The notes: generated by a model from the letters alone, not told the origin. Numbered from the stretch's first letter, positions 11,884-24,550 are shown. The stretch: 64,000 nucleotides of DNA from Lineus longissimus (GCF_910592395.1 NC_088317.1:15994001-16058000), one strand, 5' to 3'. Translations and numbers: made by a program.

Positions 11884-12236
11884 CTTGGATCGTGGTCGAA
11901 TGTAGTAGTCTCGCAGCTAAGGTTGCGATTGAGTTTTGAATAATACACGATTTTCCTCAAGTCATATGAACCCAAACAATTTTAAAACTCGAACAACTAT
12001 GGCACGGATGTATAGCATCCTTTCTATAAATCCGATGTAATGTTTAGTTTCACTACACCTTCTTTTTTTTACTATTTCACAGTCGGTGCATTGAGACCAC
12101 CAAATACATAAGTTGTTTTTACGAATAAATAAGAGATAGTGTACATGTACATATGTATAAGGATGTGCACCACACTGTACAAATATAACGTCCCATTGAT
12201 CTTTCTATATCTACTCCTATGACATGATATGATGTC

Positions 12237-12524
12237 TCATAGATAAGAGACGATTTCGAGCTTGAGAACTTCCGACAGGTAGAAAACCAAGTTGTCGACT
12301 GGGTTTCGGCCACTCTCGCTCAAATGGGTCCGATGGTACATGGTGGAGAGGGAGCTATCAGACCGACGCCTCGTGAAAGATGCATCTCCCATCTTTCGAC
12401 AAGCGATTTCGATCTGATCGTATCCCGTCACAATAGACATGTTCGCGATCCATACGAACGAAGAGGTACGAAGATCTTTGATGTAATCAATCATAGTCCT
12501 GTGCTGATTCATCAATGACACCAA
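12237..12524 (-). pseudogene. Possible C-terminal fragment of a second P-family copy (U1)
   Basis: A 95-codon frame with …NPVDNLVFYLSEVLKLEIV…, resembling the family C-terminal signature NLVFLDAEYDKRQK, and upstream GYDQIEIACRKMGDASF, resembling LIGLFEIFCRFKDSISK. No start or splice structure is clear. The corresponding sequence in U2 (27411-27665) carries a 13-bp deletion that breaks the frame; U3 (38855-39120) is open. Probably a relic of an older neighbouring copy. Confidence 0.4.
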
Positions 12525-12570
12525 ATCACTCCTTTATACTTAGTTGGAGGAGAAATCTGGGATATCTTTG

Positions 12571-12873
12571 GGCTGCGGATATTTGGCGAGTCGCTCACCG
12601 AACTAGCATCATGTTTTGTCGTGTTTGGCTAGCCGTTTGCCGAACAGCACCGAAAATCAACCAAGTTCGGCAAGCTGGAATGTAAAATGTGACTGATCAG
12701 CGAAATAAATACTTTGGATATATTGCTTAAGTCCTTCGCTCTACCTTCATTAGTGATGATCCCGTTGTCATTAACGATAAAGACTCCCTGGAAAGTATGA
12801 ATGAGTTCGGCTGTCCACCTCATGCAGGAATAAACGGTTGTTTGGTAAGCCGGGCCCGCCAAATACATTTTCT
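12571..12873. mobile_element. Diverged GGCAAGCC fold-back element (U1)
   Basis: It aligns with the element at 10214-10701: ATATTTGGCGAGTCGCTCAC at the left and TAAGCCGGGCCCGCCAAATA at the right, with the middle GAGTTCGGCTGTCCAC block preserved. It is present in all three units (about 27714-28015 in U2, 39175-39475 in U3), so it is older than the triplication. Target duplication is no longer clear. Confidence 0.55.
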
Positions 12874-13083
12874 AATCTTCAATAAAATGTATTTATGTAC
12901 TGCGTCGTTCGTAGCTCTTCCAAAGATTTGCAAAACCTGTCTATTACACTGAAGTCCCGAAAACTTGCTTGTGTGTATCCTGAAGTTTGCGATTGACAGT
13001 GATAGACACTATGATTTCGGCTTATTCCTCGTCGCAAAAAGACCCCCTCACTTTTCTTTGAACACTAAAAGGGCGACATAATC

Positions 13084-13268
13084 ATTCACCACTTTCCTCA
13101 AGCAGCAATTCGGGACTTCCTGACAGGTTTTGGCCAATCAGAAGAGAGCAACCATGCTTGTTTCGCACAGAGAGCACGGCCGTGATCACATACGGGGGCT
13201 CTGATTGGTCAAAGCCTGTCACCTGACAGGAAATCCTACATGATTTCTGCTTGAGGAAAGTGGCGAAT
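13084..13268. repeat. 185-bp hairpin element, U1
   Basis: Inverted ends CCACTTTCCTCAAGCAG and CTGCTTGAGGAAAGTGG bracket a further inverted pair around CCTGACAGG/CCTGTCAGG and two CCAATCA/TGATTGG boxes. A MITE-like fold-back element. Homologous copies: 28228-28412 (U2) and 39692-39812 (U3, internally deleted). Confidence 0.7.
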
Positions 13269-15301
13269 AGTGATAGGAGCCCTTTGCATGCGAAGATTTC
13301 CTGTAGCTGCCTTAAAATGGCATAAGAATAATTTGGCTCAAAGTGTGATGACGATATATGTACCAGCTCCTTGACGTCTGCGTGATAGCATCTGAGAGTA
13401 GGTGAGAAAACCTAAAAAAGGTTAGTTTTTTGGCGGGAAAAATATGCAATCCCGAAAGTTTTTTCGGTAAAAGACAAAATGAAATGTAAATCCGACGATA
13501 TAACTAATGGCAAGAATGTTGGCACAACTAATCATATTCGTACAAAAACAACGTCTTCATAAAATAAACTTAAGGTGCCAAAGCAAGACAACATGTTAGG
13601 GATGGCTTCGGAGTTGGTTTGGATTTTTGTTCGTTAACAAGATCGACTCCAAAAGCTGAACTCGAGAGAAAAATAAAACGAAATCAATGAGCCGAAATCT
13701 ACGATATAAGTACAACATCAAAAGGTAATTATACTGATCCTATGAGTCGCAAAGGTGTATGCCATATATATGCATGCGGCCATATATGGTACGTCGACTG
13801 AGTAACTTGACACGAAAAGTCGTAACCCTATCATCGTGTGTTTCTCGCCGTTCTGACGTGTATGGGCCGCCCCATCCGCGGGGTTCCTCATGCCGTCAAC
13901 AACTTTTGAAACGCCTAGATGTTTAATCCGACTTGTTTATTTATCTAGAAGTGCCAAAAGTGAAATTAATGATTTATAAAACGATATGTGTGAACCCCGC
14001 GAAGTATCTATTGTAAGTTTTCATCTTTATTTCGTTTCCATCAAAAATAGTCTCAGCGCGGATATTGGCGTAGTTGCAATCGTCGCGACATCGCAACCGA
14101 CACCAATACCGGCGTCAATGGACCAATCAATTCACCGACACATTTCAGCGACAAGTCGTCGACTGTTTTTCTCAGTACGCCGTAAGCTCCGACCACTCCC
14201 ATCACTGACGCCCGCACGAACAGAATCGCGCGCCTACTCACAACACTTCAGAAGTTTATTACGCCACCTAAAATGGCAGATAATCTTTCGTGATCGTTGT
14301 CAGGGCGGAGTTTGAAATATGGCCGACTGCTACTCAGACCCAGGCCACGTCGAGCAAAGGATTGGACGGATTCAAAGAACTAAGGCCCAGTCTGCAGCCA
14401 GAAACAGGACCGGCTTTCTATTTGCACATCACCAACCCTGATGTGGCACACAAAACTAAAAGACCGGGATACTGGGGTAGATTTCTTGTCCCTGTCTGCC
14501 CCCCGCCCCCGAACGCCAAAAAACGGATTCACAGCTGAAAATGCATTGGAATTTTTTTAAAAGGTTGGACATTTTTAATCACAAAAGTTTTACTGTGAGT
14601 GTCAGCCCAAATGCTCTGAAATCTGAAGGACAGATCAGTCATAATATCGCGGTATGATTAGCCAACATGATGGATATGGCGAATATCGTGTATTACAATG
14701 AAATCGGGGAATTTTTCAACAATATTGTCCTCCATGAATGACATATTTCCTACTTCGCTGTCCGTAGCTCTTCGTCGACGTTACGAAACTTGCCTGATTA
14801 TGACGAATGTAGACTGTTCCGTACAGATTTGGAACATATCAAAGAAAAGCGGACTGTTGTTGAGGCCTTTAGTACCGCTATCAAGGACGTTTGAAGCCAA
14901 CACTAACCATGCAGTAGCTTCAGGCAATCGTAACAATAAGAAATTAAACTGAATGATAGAGATATTGATACAATCGTTTCGTAAAACGTTTCTTTCATTG
15001 AATTGATACATGAAAACGGCAACAAATGACCTATTCAGTTTAGGCCCTGCATTTATTAACTCACAATAACAGGTATTCATTGTTTCAAAATACATTGTGT
15101 TCATATCTTATTCGATCTGAATAAATATTGGTATTGATTGGCCATAATCATAGATCGATACAATAATACAATGGTTTCGAGTGTTTCCATGTATTAAAAC
15201 TTTTTTAAATCACATTATTGATTATAACCATAAATTTTGACAACGTCCAAAAGGAGAATGGCTATAATTGTGAGAGAGGCAAAAGTACATTACCTCCGCA
15301 G
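13269..15301. other. Unit-shared region with ambiguous open frames (U1)
   Basis: Several frames of 80-109 codons stay open in two or three units, on both strands (for example minus 14781-15104 and plus 14698-14952). The minus frame ends in hydrophobic strands a little like the P family; the plus frame contains CSVQIWNI, superficially WD-like. As U1 and U2 are almost identical here, conservation proves little. I do not assign a gene. Confidence 0.3.
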
Positions 15302-15305
15302 TTAA

Positions 15306-15736
15306 GGCCGTAGCACACTAGCCGCCAACTTCGGCGTTCACAAGCGTTTTTTGCCGCAAGAGTCCTGAACGCCTGAAAAATCCCTAGTCTGCGACGAACG
15401 GCGTCGGCGAACGCGACCTGCCGCCACTTGCCGCAACTAAACGCCAAATATCTAACATGTTTGATTTTTGACGCGTGTCGCCGCGTTTGAACGCAAGAAG
15501 AAGCCAAGTGTGCTACGGATTGCCGCCTGAATTGGCGTCGGCGGCGAGGCTATGGCCAATCAGTATGCGTCTTGATGTTACATGATTTCAAAATGGCAGC
15601 CTAAAGTGGCGGAAAAGACGCTACTGGACGCTGATTCTGGGCAGGTGTGCTCTGACCGGGATCCACTGGCCGCCAACTTCGGCGTCGAGAGGAACGCATC
15701 TTGTCGCCAAAGTTGGCGGCTAGTGTGCTGCGGGCT
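15306..15736. mobile_element. TTAA-flanked MITE, U1 copy
   Basis: Inverted ends GTAGCACACTAGCCGCCAAC / GTTGGCGGCTAGTGTGC, flanked by TTAA at 15302-15305 and 15737-15740. U3 shows the unfilled site (around 42257-42272, one TTAA-like copy). piggyBac-type target choice. Non-coding. Confidence 0.8.
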
Positions 15737-16381
15737 TTAAAAGAATTCAGGCCTAGCCAATCAAAACAAAGCCCTCTCGCACTTAGGCCTAAATTCTCAT
15801 TTTCTACAGTCTCTCTGTATCAAGGGATTATCAGGGCCAATCTTCACAACACCAACCCCACGAATCAGCTCTCATGGTGGTCGATATGCCAAAACTGGCA
15901 AGCGTAAATAAAGGTCATGTACGTGCGGCAGGCAACCAGCTGTTTGTAGCCTCCTATCTTGGGGGAGGGTGGTGAGGGGGGGGGGCAGCTTCTTACTTTG
16001 CGGGCCAAAATGCAAAATATAAAATTTTTAGTCACCGCCTACCTGGTCTTGGTACTTTAAAAACCAATGAAACCCCTTGAACTGCCTGGTACCACCAAAT
16101 GATTTTGTGCAACCGTAGTTAAATATTTTGCTTTACACACCATGATACCTTCACTTTAGTACCGTCATCTCGTAATCATCTCATGAATTGAAATACATTT
16201 CGATACACCTCGGCATATGTGGGTACTTTACATCGCTACAGTAATCATTGTCAATAGCTTTAGGTCAGACTGTAAAAATATTTTTTAGATATTGATATTT
16301 ACCACCTGTTGGCTTTAATGGCCTATTAACAACCATTTTATTTCATTTAATTTGATCGGTCTCTGCCTATCTGGTATGACA

Positions 16382-16454
16382 GCCCGGCTAGCTCAGTCGG
16401 TAGAGCATGGGACTCTTAATCCCAGGGTCGTGGGTTCGAGCCCCACGTTGGGCG
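16382..16454 (+). tRNA. tRNA-Lys (CTT), U1
   Basis: 73 nt fold as a standard cloverleaf: acceptor GCCCGGC pairing with GTTGGGC (one G-U type mismatch), D arm GCTCAGTCGGTAGAGC, anticodon stem GGGAC/TCCC with loop CTCTTAA (anticodon CTT), and T arm GTGGGTTCGAGCCCCAC. A pol III stop (TTTT) follows at about 16463. The mature sequence is identical in all three units. It reads lysine codon AAG. Confidence 0.95.
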
Positions 16455-16515
16455 TACTTCTTTTGCTACGATTTCATTCGTTTAACCCTTTTGTACCGTC
16501 ATGTACATTTACTTG

Positions 16516-16700
16516 TGTGATGTTTTAGTTTACATTGTGACAACAACCACAACCTAGTATTGGTCTAGTGTAAAAACGACTACAACAGGAACAGGAACTA
16601 GAGGCCTTCTTGTGTATTGACATTTACCATGTTGCCATGCTGAATAAATGGAGCTATAAATTCACAAATATCTTCTTTAATATCGGCCATCTACTTCACA
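16516..16700 (+). repeat. 5' LTR of the gypsy element
   Basis: Starts TGTGATGTTTTAGTTTACAT and ends TTCACA. It is about 95% identical to the 3' LTR at 21277-21462. It is expected to carry the element's promoter and poly(A) signal (AATAAA at about 16643). Confidence 0.92.
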
Positions 16701-16720
16701 AATGGCGACGAGGATGGGAT
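16701..16720 (+). other. Candidate primer-binding site
   Basis: The sequence AATGGCGACGAGGATGGGAT directly follows the LTR and sits where Ty3/gypsy elements carry a tRNA-complementary primer site. I have not identified the primer tRNA. Confidence 0.5.
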
Positions 16721-16819
16721 GCAAGTACCTAAAAACATTTTAATCACCACATTTTTCACAACCTGTGAAAGACTTCAGAGATTAATCAGAATCTTTGAAG
16801 ACCATCCTGACCAGGCACA

Positions 16820-19800
16820 ATGGCAACTGTATTACCTCAGTTCCCTGAGTTTGATCTCCAACCAAGGGAGACAGCCCCCATCCGGTTTGACAAATATGTG
16901 AAACGTTTGTCAAATATGTTCACAGCCATGGGAATTGATACCCCAGCCCGCCAAAAGGCCATGCTGCTACATTACGTAGGAGAATCCACGCATGATGTGT
17001 TCGATACGCTGACTGTACCTACTGTTGATGCTGATGTAGCAGACCGTGTAGATGCCTATCTATGTGCTGTCAAAGCTCTAAAGGACCACTTCGAACCTCA
17101 GAAGTCAGTCGATCATTTAGTGTACTCATTCCGGAAAGAAACCCAACAATCCGGCGAATCCGTCGCAGAATTCCACACCAGGCTCACCATCCTTGCGAAA
17201 AAATGGGATTTCGCTGACCAAAACTTGGAGAATAAGCGCCAGATCATCCAAGGAACCCACAACAACCGCCTACGCAGGAAATGCATCGAACAAAGCCTCA
17301 ACCTGGAGAACCTCCTAAAGGCAGCCAGGGCCATGGAAATGGCCGATGATCACACATCTGTAATGGAAAGCCACAAAGCAAATGCTCTGTACTCTAAATC
17401 AAAATGGAAACCACCACTGGCGCAACACGACAAAAAACCAAATCCGCGCAACAACACCTGTGGATTGTGCGGTGGCCCATATCCCCACCAAAAGGAGTGC
17501 CCAGCCAAAGGAAAAGAGTGCACAAAATGTGGCAAACTAAACCATTTTGCCAAGGTTTGCCGCAGCTCCTCAAATTATGGATCGCGACCTCGACCAAACC
17601 AGAATCGCAGCCACCAAAGGCCCAAAGGTCGACAGCATCACCACAATGCAAGAGCCTTAGAGGATACCACTGATCAGCCTCAGGGGTTAGCCTCATCAAT
17701 TTCCCATATCCCAAGCGATGAAGACGGAGACGGATACATCTTTCGACTTGGTGGAACGGGATCTGCATTATCTGAGAAACCGGTTTTTAGCGTTACTATC
17801 GGAAACACTAGGACCTCCATCATGGCCGACTCAGAGGCAACCGTAAATATTCTGAATAGTGAGGATTACCATCGCCTCAAGGAAAGACCTCCGCTCGCAC
17901 CTTCGAAATCCAAAATTTATCCGTATATGTCCGCAAAACCGCTCGAGATCAAAGGCAAATTCGAAGCCGATGTACATAGCCACCACTGCTCATTAAAGGA
18001 AACATTCTATGTTGTATCCGGACCGAGTGGCTCATTGCTGAGTTGGAAAACCTCCCAAAAATTGCGTCTGATCCAGGTGGCTAATAACCTTGAAAACCCC
18101 ACTGGAGCTAAACCTTCAATACCGGAGTTTGTCAAGGATGTCCCAAACGTGGTCGATGGCATGGGAGCTTGCAAAGGGGACCCAGTTAAGATACACGTTG
18201 ACGAATCAGTTCGACCTATTGCGCAACCACATCGGCGAATACCATTCCACGGGCGACAGAAAGTTGAAGCAAAAATCCGGGAGTTGGAAAAATCTGACAT
18301 AATTGAGCCATCCGAGGGGCCGACCCCTTGGATATCTCCAATAGTGGTTGTACCGAAACCGCGTAATCCAGATAAAATAAGAATGTGTGTCGATATGCGC
18401 GCCGTGAATCAGGCGATCATCCGCGAACGCCACATAATTCCAACCATCGATGACATTGTGTCCGACCTAAATGGGTGTCAGGTATTCAGCAAATTGGACT
18501 TGAAACAAGGCTATCATCAAATTTTACTCCACCCTGAATCGCGCCATCTCACAACATTCTCTACCCATATTGGACTATTTCGATACAAGAGACTCAATTT
18601 TGGCATGTCTTGCTCAGCAGAAATATTTCAAAAGAAAATAAGTGATGTCATACGTGGCATACCGGGTGTCAGGAACATCAGCGATGACATATACATTGGT
18701 GGAACAAACACCAAACAGCATGACGACCGCCTACAACAAGTGCTGCAACGCCTGTCAGATAATAATCTCACTATCAACCTACCAAAATGCGCATTTCGTG
18801 TGCCTGAAATGATCTTCTTTGGTCATAAGTTCAGTGGTGATGGAATTTCACCAGATCCAAAGAAAGTTGCTGACCTTCAAGCTATCGCAATACCAACTAA
18901 CGTCACAGAAGTGCGCAGCCTCCTCAGCTCTGCCGCATTTTGTGCCCGGTTCATCAAGGACTTTGCAATCATCACAAGACCGTTGCGACGTCTCACCTGC
19001 AAAGACCAGGAATGGAGGTAGGATGAGGAAGAAAACAATGCGTTGCTGAGCTTGAAGGCAGCTCTATCATCAAAAACCACACTAGGATACTTTGACGCCA
19101 AGAAACCAACCGTCATCCACACGGACGCTAGCCCAGTAGGACTCGGCGCCGTGCTCACCCAAATCGAAAAAGACCAGTCCATCACACCACTGCATTACGC
19201 GAGCTACCCGCTCACGCCAACCGAAGCACGCTACCCCCAGATCGATCGCGAAGCCCTCTCGATATATTGGGCAATCAAACGCTTCCACCTGTATGTGTAT
19301 GGGTCAGACTTCAAAATCGTCACGGATCACCAACCATTAGTGACACTCTTTAACAATTCATCCTCAAAACCGTCTGCAAGAATCGAGCGATGGCTCATGG
19401 AGCTGCAGAGATATCGATTCAAAGTTGAATATCAACCAGGAAAAGACAACCCCGCCGACTATGCGTCAAGGCACCCCATTAATCATCCAGCGGATAAAGA
19501 TTTGGACGATAACGAGACGAATGAATACATTGCGTTCGTAGCAAAGAATGCCGTACCCAAAGCAATGACATTGTCCCAAGTTGAAACCGCAACCGCAAAT
19601 GACGCAGTGCTGCAGGCCGTGATGTCAGCAATGAGGACTGGAATCTGGCACAAGACCCCACCAAATGTGTCTCTAGCGGACATTGCGAGGTATGAAAAGA
19701 TCAAAGACCAGCTTACCACCACAGGAAAAGTTGTCCTCAAATCGAACCGCATTGTAATACCCACCGCGCTCCAGGAACAAACCGTTGACATCGCGCATGA

Positions 19801-20944
19801 AGGTCACTTAGGTATCGTCAAAACTAAGGCCTTTCTCAGAGAAAAGGTCTGGTTCCCACTCATGGACAAAATGGTGGAAAACAAAATGATATCATGCTTG
19901 CCGTGTCAAATCGCAACCCCAGTCAGTTCAAAGGAACCGTTGAAAATGACTACTCTACCAAGCAAACCGTTTGAAGACACAAGCGTCGATTTCGCACACG
20001 TCAATGGTGAGACAGTGCTCCTACTCATCGACGATTACTCGCGTTTTCCTTTCGTTGAACCAGTGTCAAGCACCTCAGCCCAAGCAATCATACCAAAATT
20101 AGACAAAGTCTTTGCGACATTCGGAATTCCAGACACAGTTAAATCGGACAATGGACCCCCATTTAACGGCGAAGAATTTGCGCGTTTCTCCAATATCATG
20201 GGCTTTCATCACCGCAAGGTCACCCCGCTGTGGCCAAGAGCTAACGGGGAAGTGGAGAGGTTCGTAGAAACCATGAAGAAAGAAGTGAAAGTTGCAAAAG
20301 CATCAGGGGTCCCTTGGAAAAAAGACCTGCAAACTTTCCTCCGCAACTACAGAACATCGCCGCACTCAACTACCGGCGTTCCACCTGCGACCCTGTTGTT
20401 AAAACGCGCTATAAACAATAAGTTACCACAATTGCCAAACGTGGACCCCATCGCAGAAATCATCCGGAAGCACGACTCTGAGCAAAAATCAAAAATCAAA
20501 GCACACGCTGATAAGAAAGCTTATGTCAGACCAAGTGAGCTCAAAGTTGGCGATGCAGTCCTGGTCAAAAGACCATTCACTGCGAAAAGGAGTGACACTC
20601 CATACGAAATCACACCAATGACGGTGACACACAAGAAAGGAACAATGGTAACTGCCGCTGGTGATGGTCGCGAGGTGACCAGAAATTCATCATTCTTCAA
20701 GAAGTTGGTCAACTATGACCCCAGTGACAATGAACAATTGCAACCTTCGGTGGAAATAAATGAACCGGAAAATGATAAACCTGAGTTCACACCCGCTGCT
20801 GAACCAGAGAATCAACAATTGGACTTGCAATTAACCCCACCCGTAGAGAACTCTGAACCAGGAGGGTCACCGCCGACCCCTGTAAAACCTGTGTTGCGCC
20901 GTTCGAACAGAGCCCGGAGAAAGCCGGAAAGGCTAGACTTGTAG
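16820..20944 (+). pseudogene. gag-pol polyprotein with one in-frame stop
   Basis: A single frame of 1375 codons. Gag at the N-terminus is followed by two zinc-knuckle motifs (about residues 214-248; the second is canonical CTKCGKLNHFAKVC). The protease has DSEA at 337 where DSGA/DTGA is expected. The reverse transcriptase has the SDD active site near 621-623. Codon 734 (19019-19021) is TAG. After it come RNase H (HTDAS…DREALSIYWAIKRF…TDHQPL) and the integrase: an HHCC zinc finger, then catalytic D1057, D1110 and E1146 (35 residues between the last two), and a basic C-terminal tail. Domain order protease-RT-RNase H-integrase defines Ty3/gypsy. The stop and the altered protease residue suggest a recently disabled copy. 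There is no envelope frame. Confidence 0.95.
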
Positions 20945-21263
20945 CGATATGATCTGAGCGAACAGTACTCATAAACAATCATTAACATGATTAACAGTCA
21001 TTATATAGACTCCTCTCATAGACAATCGTAACAGTTGTTACACAACATAGACTCATATATCATTATATGGACTCATAATTTCAGTTAATAGCGTTTGGAC
21101 GATACTTACATCTCAAGTAATTTAGTTTAGGATATGTAATATGGTGGAGCTTTAGTAATCACGGTTCTGTGCCACATACGATGCATATGGCAATGTTAGA
21201 ATTTTGGACTTTACAATGTTAAACACCAAATCTCATTTAATCATTTTATTAGAGCAATAATCT

Positions 21264-21276
21264 ACAAGGAAGGAGA
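21264..21276 (+). other. Polypurine tract
   Basis: ACAAGGAAGGAGA ends exactly at the start of the 3' LTR, the normal position for second-strand priming in LTR retrotransposons. Confidence 0.75.
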
Positions 21277-21462
21277 TGTGATGTTTTAGTTTACATTGTG
21301 ACAACAACCACAACCTAGTATTGGTCTACCTTGTAACAACGACTACAACAGGAACAGGAACTAGAGGCCTTCTTGTGTATTGACATTTACCATGTAGCCA
21401 TGCTGAATAAATGGAGCTATAATTCACAAATATCATCTTTAATATCGGCCATCAACTTCACA
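21277..21462 (+). repeat. 3' LTR of the gypsy element
   Basis: Matches the 5' LTR with few substitutions and one or two single-base indels. It is followed by ACTCG, the target duplicate of ACTTG before the 5' LTR, and then by the unit sequence GCAAGTCTATTTGG. Confidence 0.92.
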
Positions 21463-22693
21463 ACTCGCAAGTCTATTTGGTCTGTAAGAGATACACACAA
21501 ACGGGTTAAGTTTTACATTTTGGCTTCACTTGAATACTCTACCTCCAACACATGGTGATTTTTCTTTTGAGTTCGAAAGAATTGCACCGACGGACGCTGG
21601 TATCAAAAGAACGGGCCGGTGATCATCATAAGCTCTCTGCTAGTAATCACATGAAAAAGTCAAAGGCAGTATCAGTCGGCAATCATCCGTTCCAATGCAT
21701 CATTACTGATGTGCCCAAAGCTACCAGTCCGTGGGTATCCGCGCTATAGATGCATGGTGATTTTCGTTACTTTTCGTTACATTGTACTCCTCCAGACCCG
21801 GCGCCCGGCCTTTTTAGCCATTTGGGTACTATTTTCCAAACTACTGCTCCCCACAGTAGTAATGTGAATTCCGTACTGCCCTGTACATAAGCCTTTAGCA
21901 CTGTTCGTGAAATAATATAAATTTGAAAATGAATTTGAAAACTTCCAATTGCGTCAATACGGACTATAAGTGAATTTCAGGAATGCCGTTGTGTCGACGG
22001 AAACACAAATACTACGAATACCAAGTGTCAGCTAATTTTTATGCATTATAGCTCCACTTGGGCATTGTGTATAACTGCATTTCTATTATCCTGGACACAC
22101 ACCAGTAATTACGAACGGCGTACCCTTTTAACGATATGGTCCCCACTGACATACCAGACGCTGCACTGTTCTCGGCATTGCATGGGTTCTTTATATAACT
22201 ATTTTATGAAATATTTAACCAAAAAATTACCTTCCGAGGTAGTTAGGGGAAATCTATAACGCTTTAGACCTCTGAGCTTGGAGCACCGCCGTATCATTCG
22301 AAGAATTAACACACTCGTTGTCAACGCAGAATTATATGCACGATATTTCGGCGAATCAGGATAACCACACTGCCCGATTCGTGTACAGGTAGGACCAATA
22401 CGGACACCTTCTAGATGGATCGTATTCCAATGTTTAACATGCCTTGAGGATCGATGCAGGAAGGATACCAGGGGTGGGTCTCAACAGAGATGTTATCATT
22501 TAAACATAGCCGTCCCGGTGTCCTGCGGTGTCCACGGCCAGAGAACCCGTATCAGCCAGATAGCATCTAAATATCATGACCGCACGGCCTATTATATATT
22601 GTTTCAATAACAATTACATTATATATTGTTTCAATAACAATTTTCAATAACAATTTTTAAAGCTACATTTTGTTATCAATACTAATCAATACT

Positions 22694-23095
22694 TCTTCTT
22701 CTTCTTCTTCGCGTTCGCTCTGCCTCTGGAGGGGACATTCTCCTGGGAGTATTTCCCCTCCAAGGCGGGATGAGCGGTAATGCGTGCCACTACGGTTTAG
22801 CGCCAATTGGGTTTATTGGCCTAGTGACTCCGACTTCGGCTTCGTGGCATAGACACCACAAGTTGAGGAGGGGTAGTTCACCACAAGCTACAGTCCACTT
22901 GGATGGGGTCTTTTACTTGCTCTGGAATAGACACCAGATACAAGGAACCTCGGTTTTACGTCTCATGCGAAGGACGGAGCAATCGAGGTAAATCAACTTG
23001 CTCAGGGTTGAAAGCAGACAGACCGGTGCGGGAATCGAACCCATGATCTTCGGATTGTGAGTCCGAAGCCCTAACCACTCGGCCATGCTGCCCCT
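22694..23095 (-). mobile_element. tRNA-derived SINE (U2 only)
   Basis: Read on the minus strand, it starts with a tRNA-like head (GGCCGAGTGGTTAGGGC, anticodon-arm-like CTTCGGACTCACAATCCGAAG segment, box B GGGTTCGATTCC), continues with an unrelated body and ends in a (GAA)n-type tail. The acceptor stem does not close, so it is not a working tRNA. The flanking repeat ATACTAATCAATACT lies on both sides, and U1 and U3 have the empty site (about 7410-7440 and 35560-35585). Confidence 0.85.
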
Positions 23096-23616
23096 ATACT
23101 AATCAATACTAATCAATACTATAATCAAAGTGAAAATAAATGCAGTTTAAACAATATGATTTGAAATACAATAACGTAATGACGTGTAGGCCTACATTTT
23201 ATTCTTCACTATCCGCTTTATGAGGACTTTCGAAACTCTTTATTTTCAAGCCTCTTTCCTCGCATTTAAGTTGAAAAGATGAAAACCTATTCCTTTATTG
23301 AATGAATGCAGAAGGTGAAATCATTCATTCTGTGAGTAGTTTCTGTAAAAAAAAAAGCTCTCGATCTCAAGATGAAGGCTTTACAGGATGACTGATTTCT
23401 CCTTCTTCACACCTTTTGTACTTTTATAATTTTATATCAATTTGTTATAATCCTTGCATATTTAGTTACTTAGTTACTGTTTATAACCGATAAATATATA
23501 ATTTTAAGGTAGTAATAAAACATATTTGAATTTTGAAATTTGAATTTTTTTTGCATCGTATTTCATTGCGCCATGACGTCATCAGATCAAAATTCCAGTC
23601 TATTTGCACGTCGGAC

Positions 23617-24550
23617 CAAGGAGGATACCGCGGTGACGTCATATCACGTGATCACATCCCATATTAGTGATCGCTATGGCCAAACAGATTCAGTCTACTG
23701 ACAGCACCAGCACTGAACACATCTCCACGTCCCACTGTCTGGTGCGCTCCTGTACACAAAATCACCAATAGACATGAAATATTGCAATACCTAGTATGGA
23801 TTCTTCCTGTGTAAAATAAAATTTAAAGAGCAGATTAACTTCCACGAATAAAAAAGACGTTTAGCGTGGCCAAAGTGCGGAAATAATGTCTCCGCTAAAA
23901 TACACTACGAAATACACTAGGCAATGCACTATGCGATACACGGTAGAGATGCAGTTGAGTTTTGACTTAGAAGCCCGCCCATATCATAATATATTCATGT
24001 ATTCATGAAGTATGAACTCATTTCTGTCCCATACAACTCTAAGAACAGTCAATTTCTCCTTAAATCATCACCGAAACCGCGATATCCGCAGGAAAATTTC
24101 GTTCTAGTGTCCGAAAATGCATGATCTTACAGGGGCGCTAACTCGACAAATAGAGGGGATCTATGGGGATCTATGCGAGTTTTAGGTCCTACATGTCTCG
24201 AACTTGTAAAATCTGTAAACATGCCTCCAAATCCCATTATGATAATGAAGAGATTGCCCATATCTTGGAGACTGTTTTGAAACCATCGCTAATTTTGGAA
24301 GATCGGTGCCCGGCTATTTGGCTTAAAAAACCCTATTTTTCCCCATCAAAACAGCACTTTTCATTATTCAAATGATAACTTGTTGTCTGAAGACTTATTT
24401 CATAGCAGAAAAGTACTAATAACTCTGATTTGATGCGAAAAATCTAACTTTGTTTGATGACTTGATTTTCCCTTGGCCGTGGCTCGAGTTTGTTTACAAT
24501 ATGCAGCGCCATCTTGGAAAAGCCGTGACGTCACCGCGGTATCCTCCTTG
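23617..24550. mobile_element. MULE-like non-autonomous transposon, U2 copy
   Basis: Orthologous to 7924-8855: same inverted ends and the same 9-bp flanks ACGTCGGAC (23608-23616, 24551-24559). The right end keeps CCTCCTTG, the exact inverse of the left end. Confidence 0.85.

Larger units (their letters stand above)
16516..21462 (+). mobile_element. Ty3/gypsy LTR retrotransposon (U1 only)
   Basis: LTRs are at 16516-16700 and 21277-21462 (185 and 186 bp, TGTGATG…TTCACA, only about eight differences). The target duplication is ACTTG before and ACTCG after. A primer-binding site candidate starts directly after the 5' LTR, and a purine tract precedes the 3' LTR. One long gag-pol frame, no envelope gene. 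U2 and U3 have the empty site right after their tRNA-Lys genes, so the insertion is younger than the triplication. Confidence 0.95.
6448..21779. repeat. Tandem segmental duplication unit U1
   Basis: First of three direct copies of the same segment. All begin at the sequence ATTGTACTCCTC and run through a P1 gene, a tRNA-Lys and a common right end (…GATGCATGGTGATTTTCG). U1 is about 10.4 kb without its private 4.9-kb gypsy insertion. The left 1.5 kb (6448-7923) is non-coding apart from a 72-codon frame that I do not accept as a gene. Confidence 0.9.

Noticed and set aside
14698-14952. WD-repeat-like plus frame (…CSVQIWNISKK…)
   Set aside because: A single short resemblance, the opposite strand is equally open, and U3 has an inserted stretch inside the motif.
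23022-23095. A second tRNA gene on the minus strand with anticodon-like CAC
   Set aside because: The acceptor stem does not pair, and the sequence continues into a body with a (GAA)n tail and target duplications: it is the head of a SINE.
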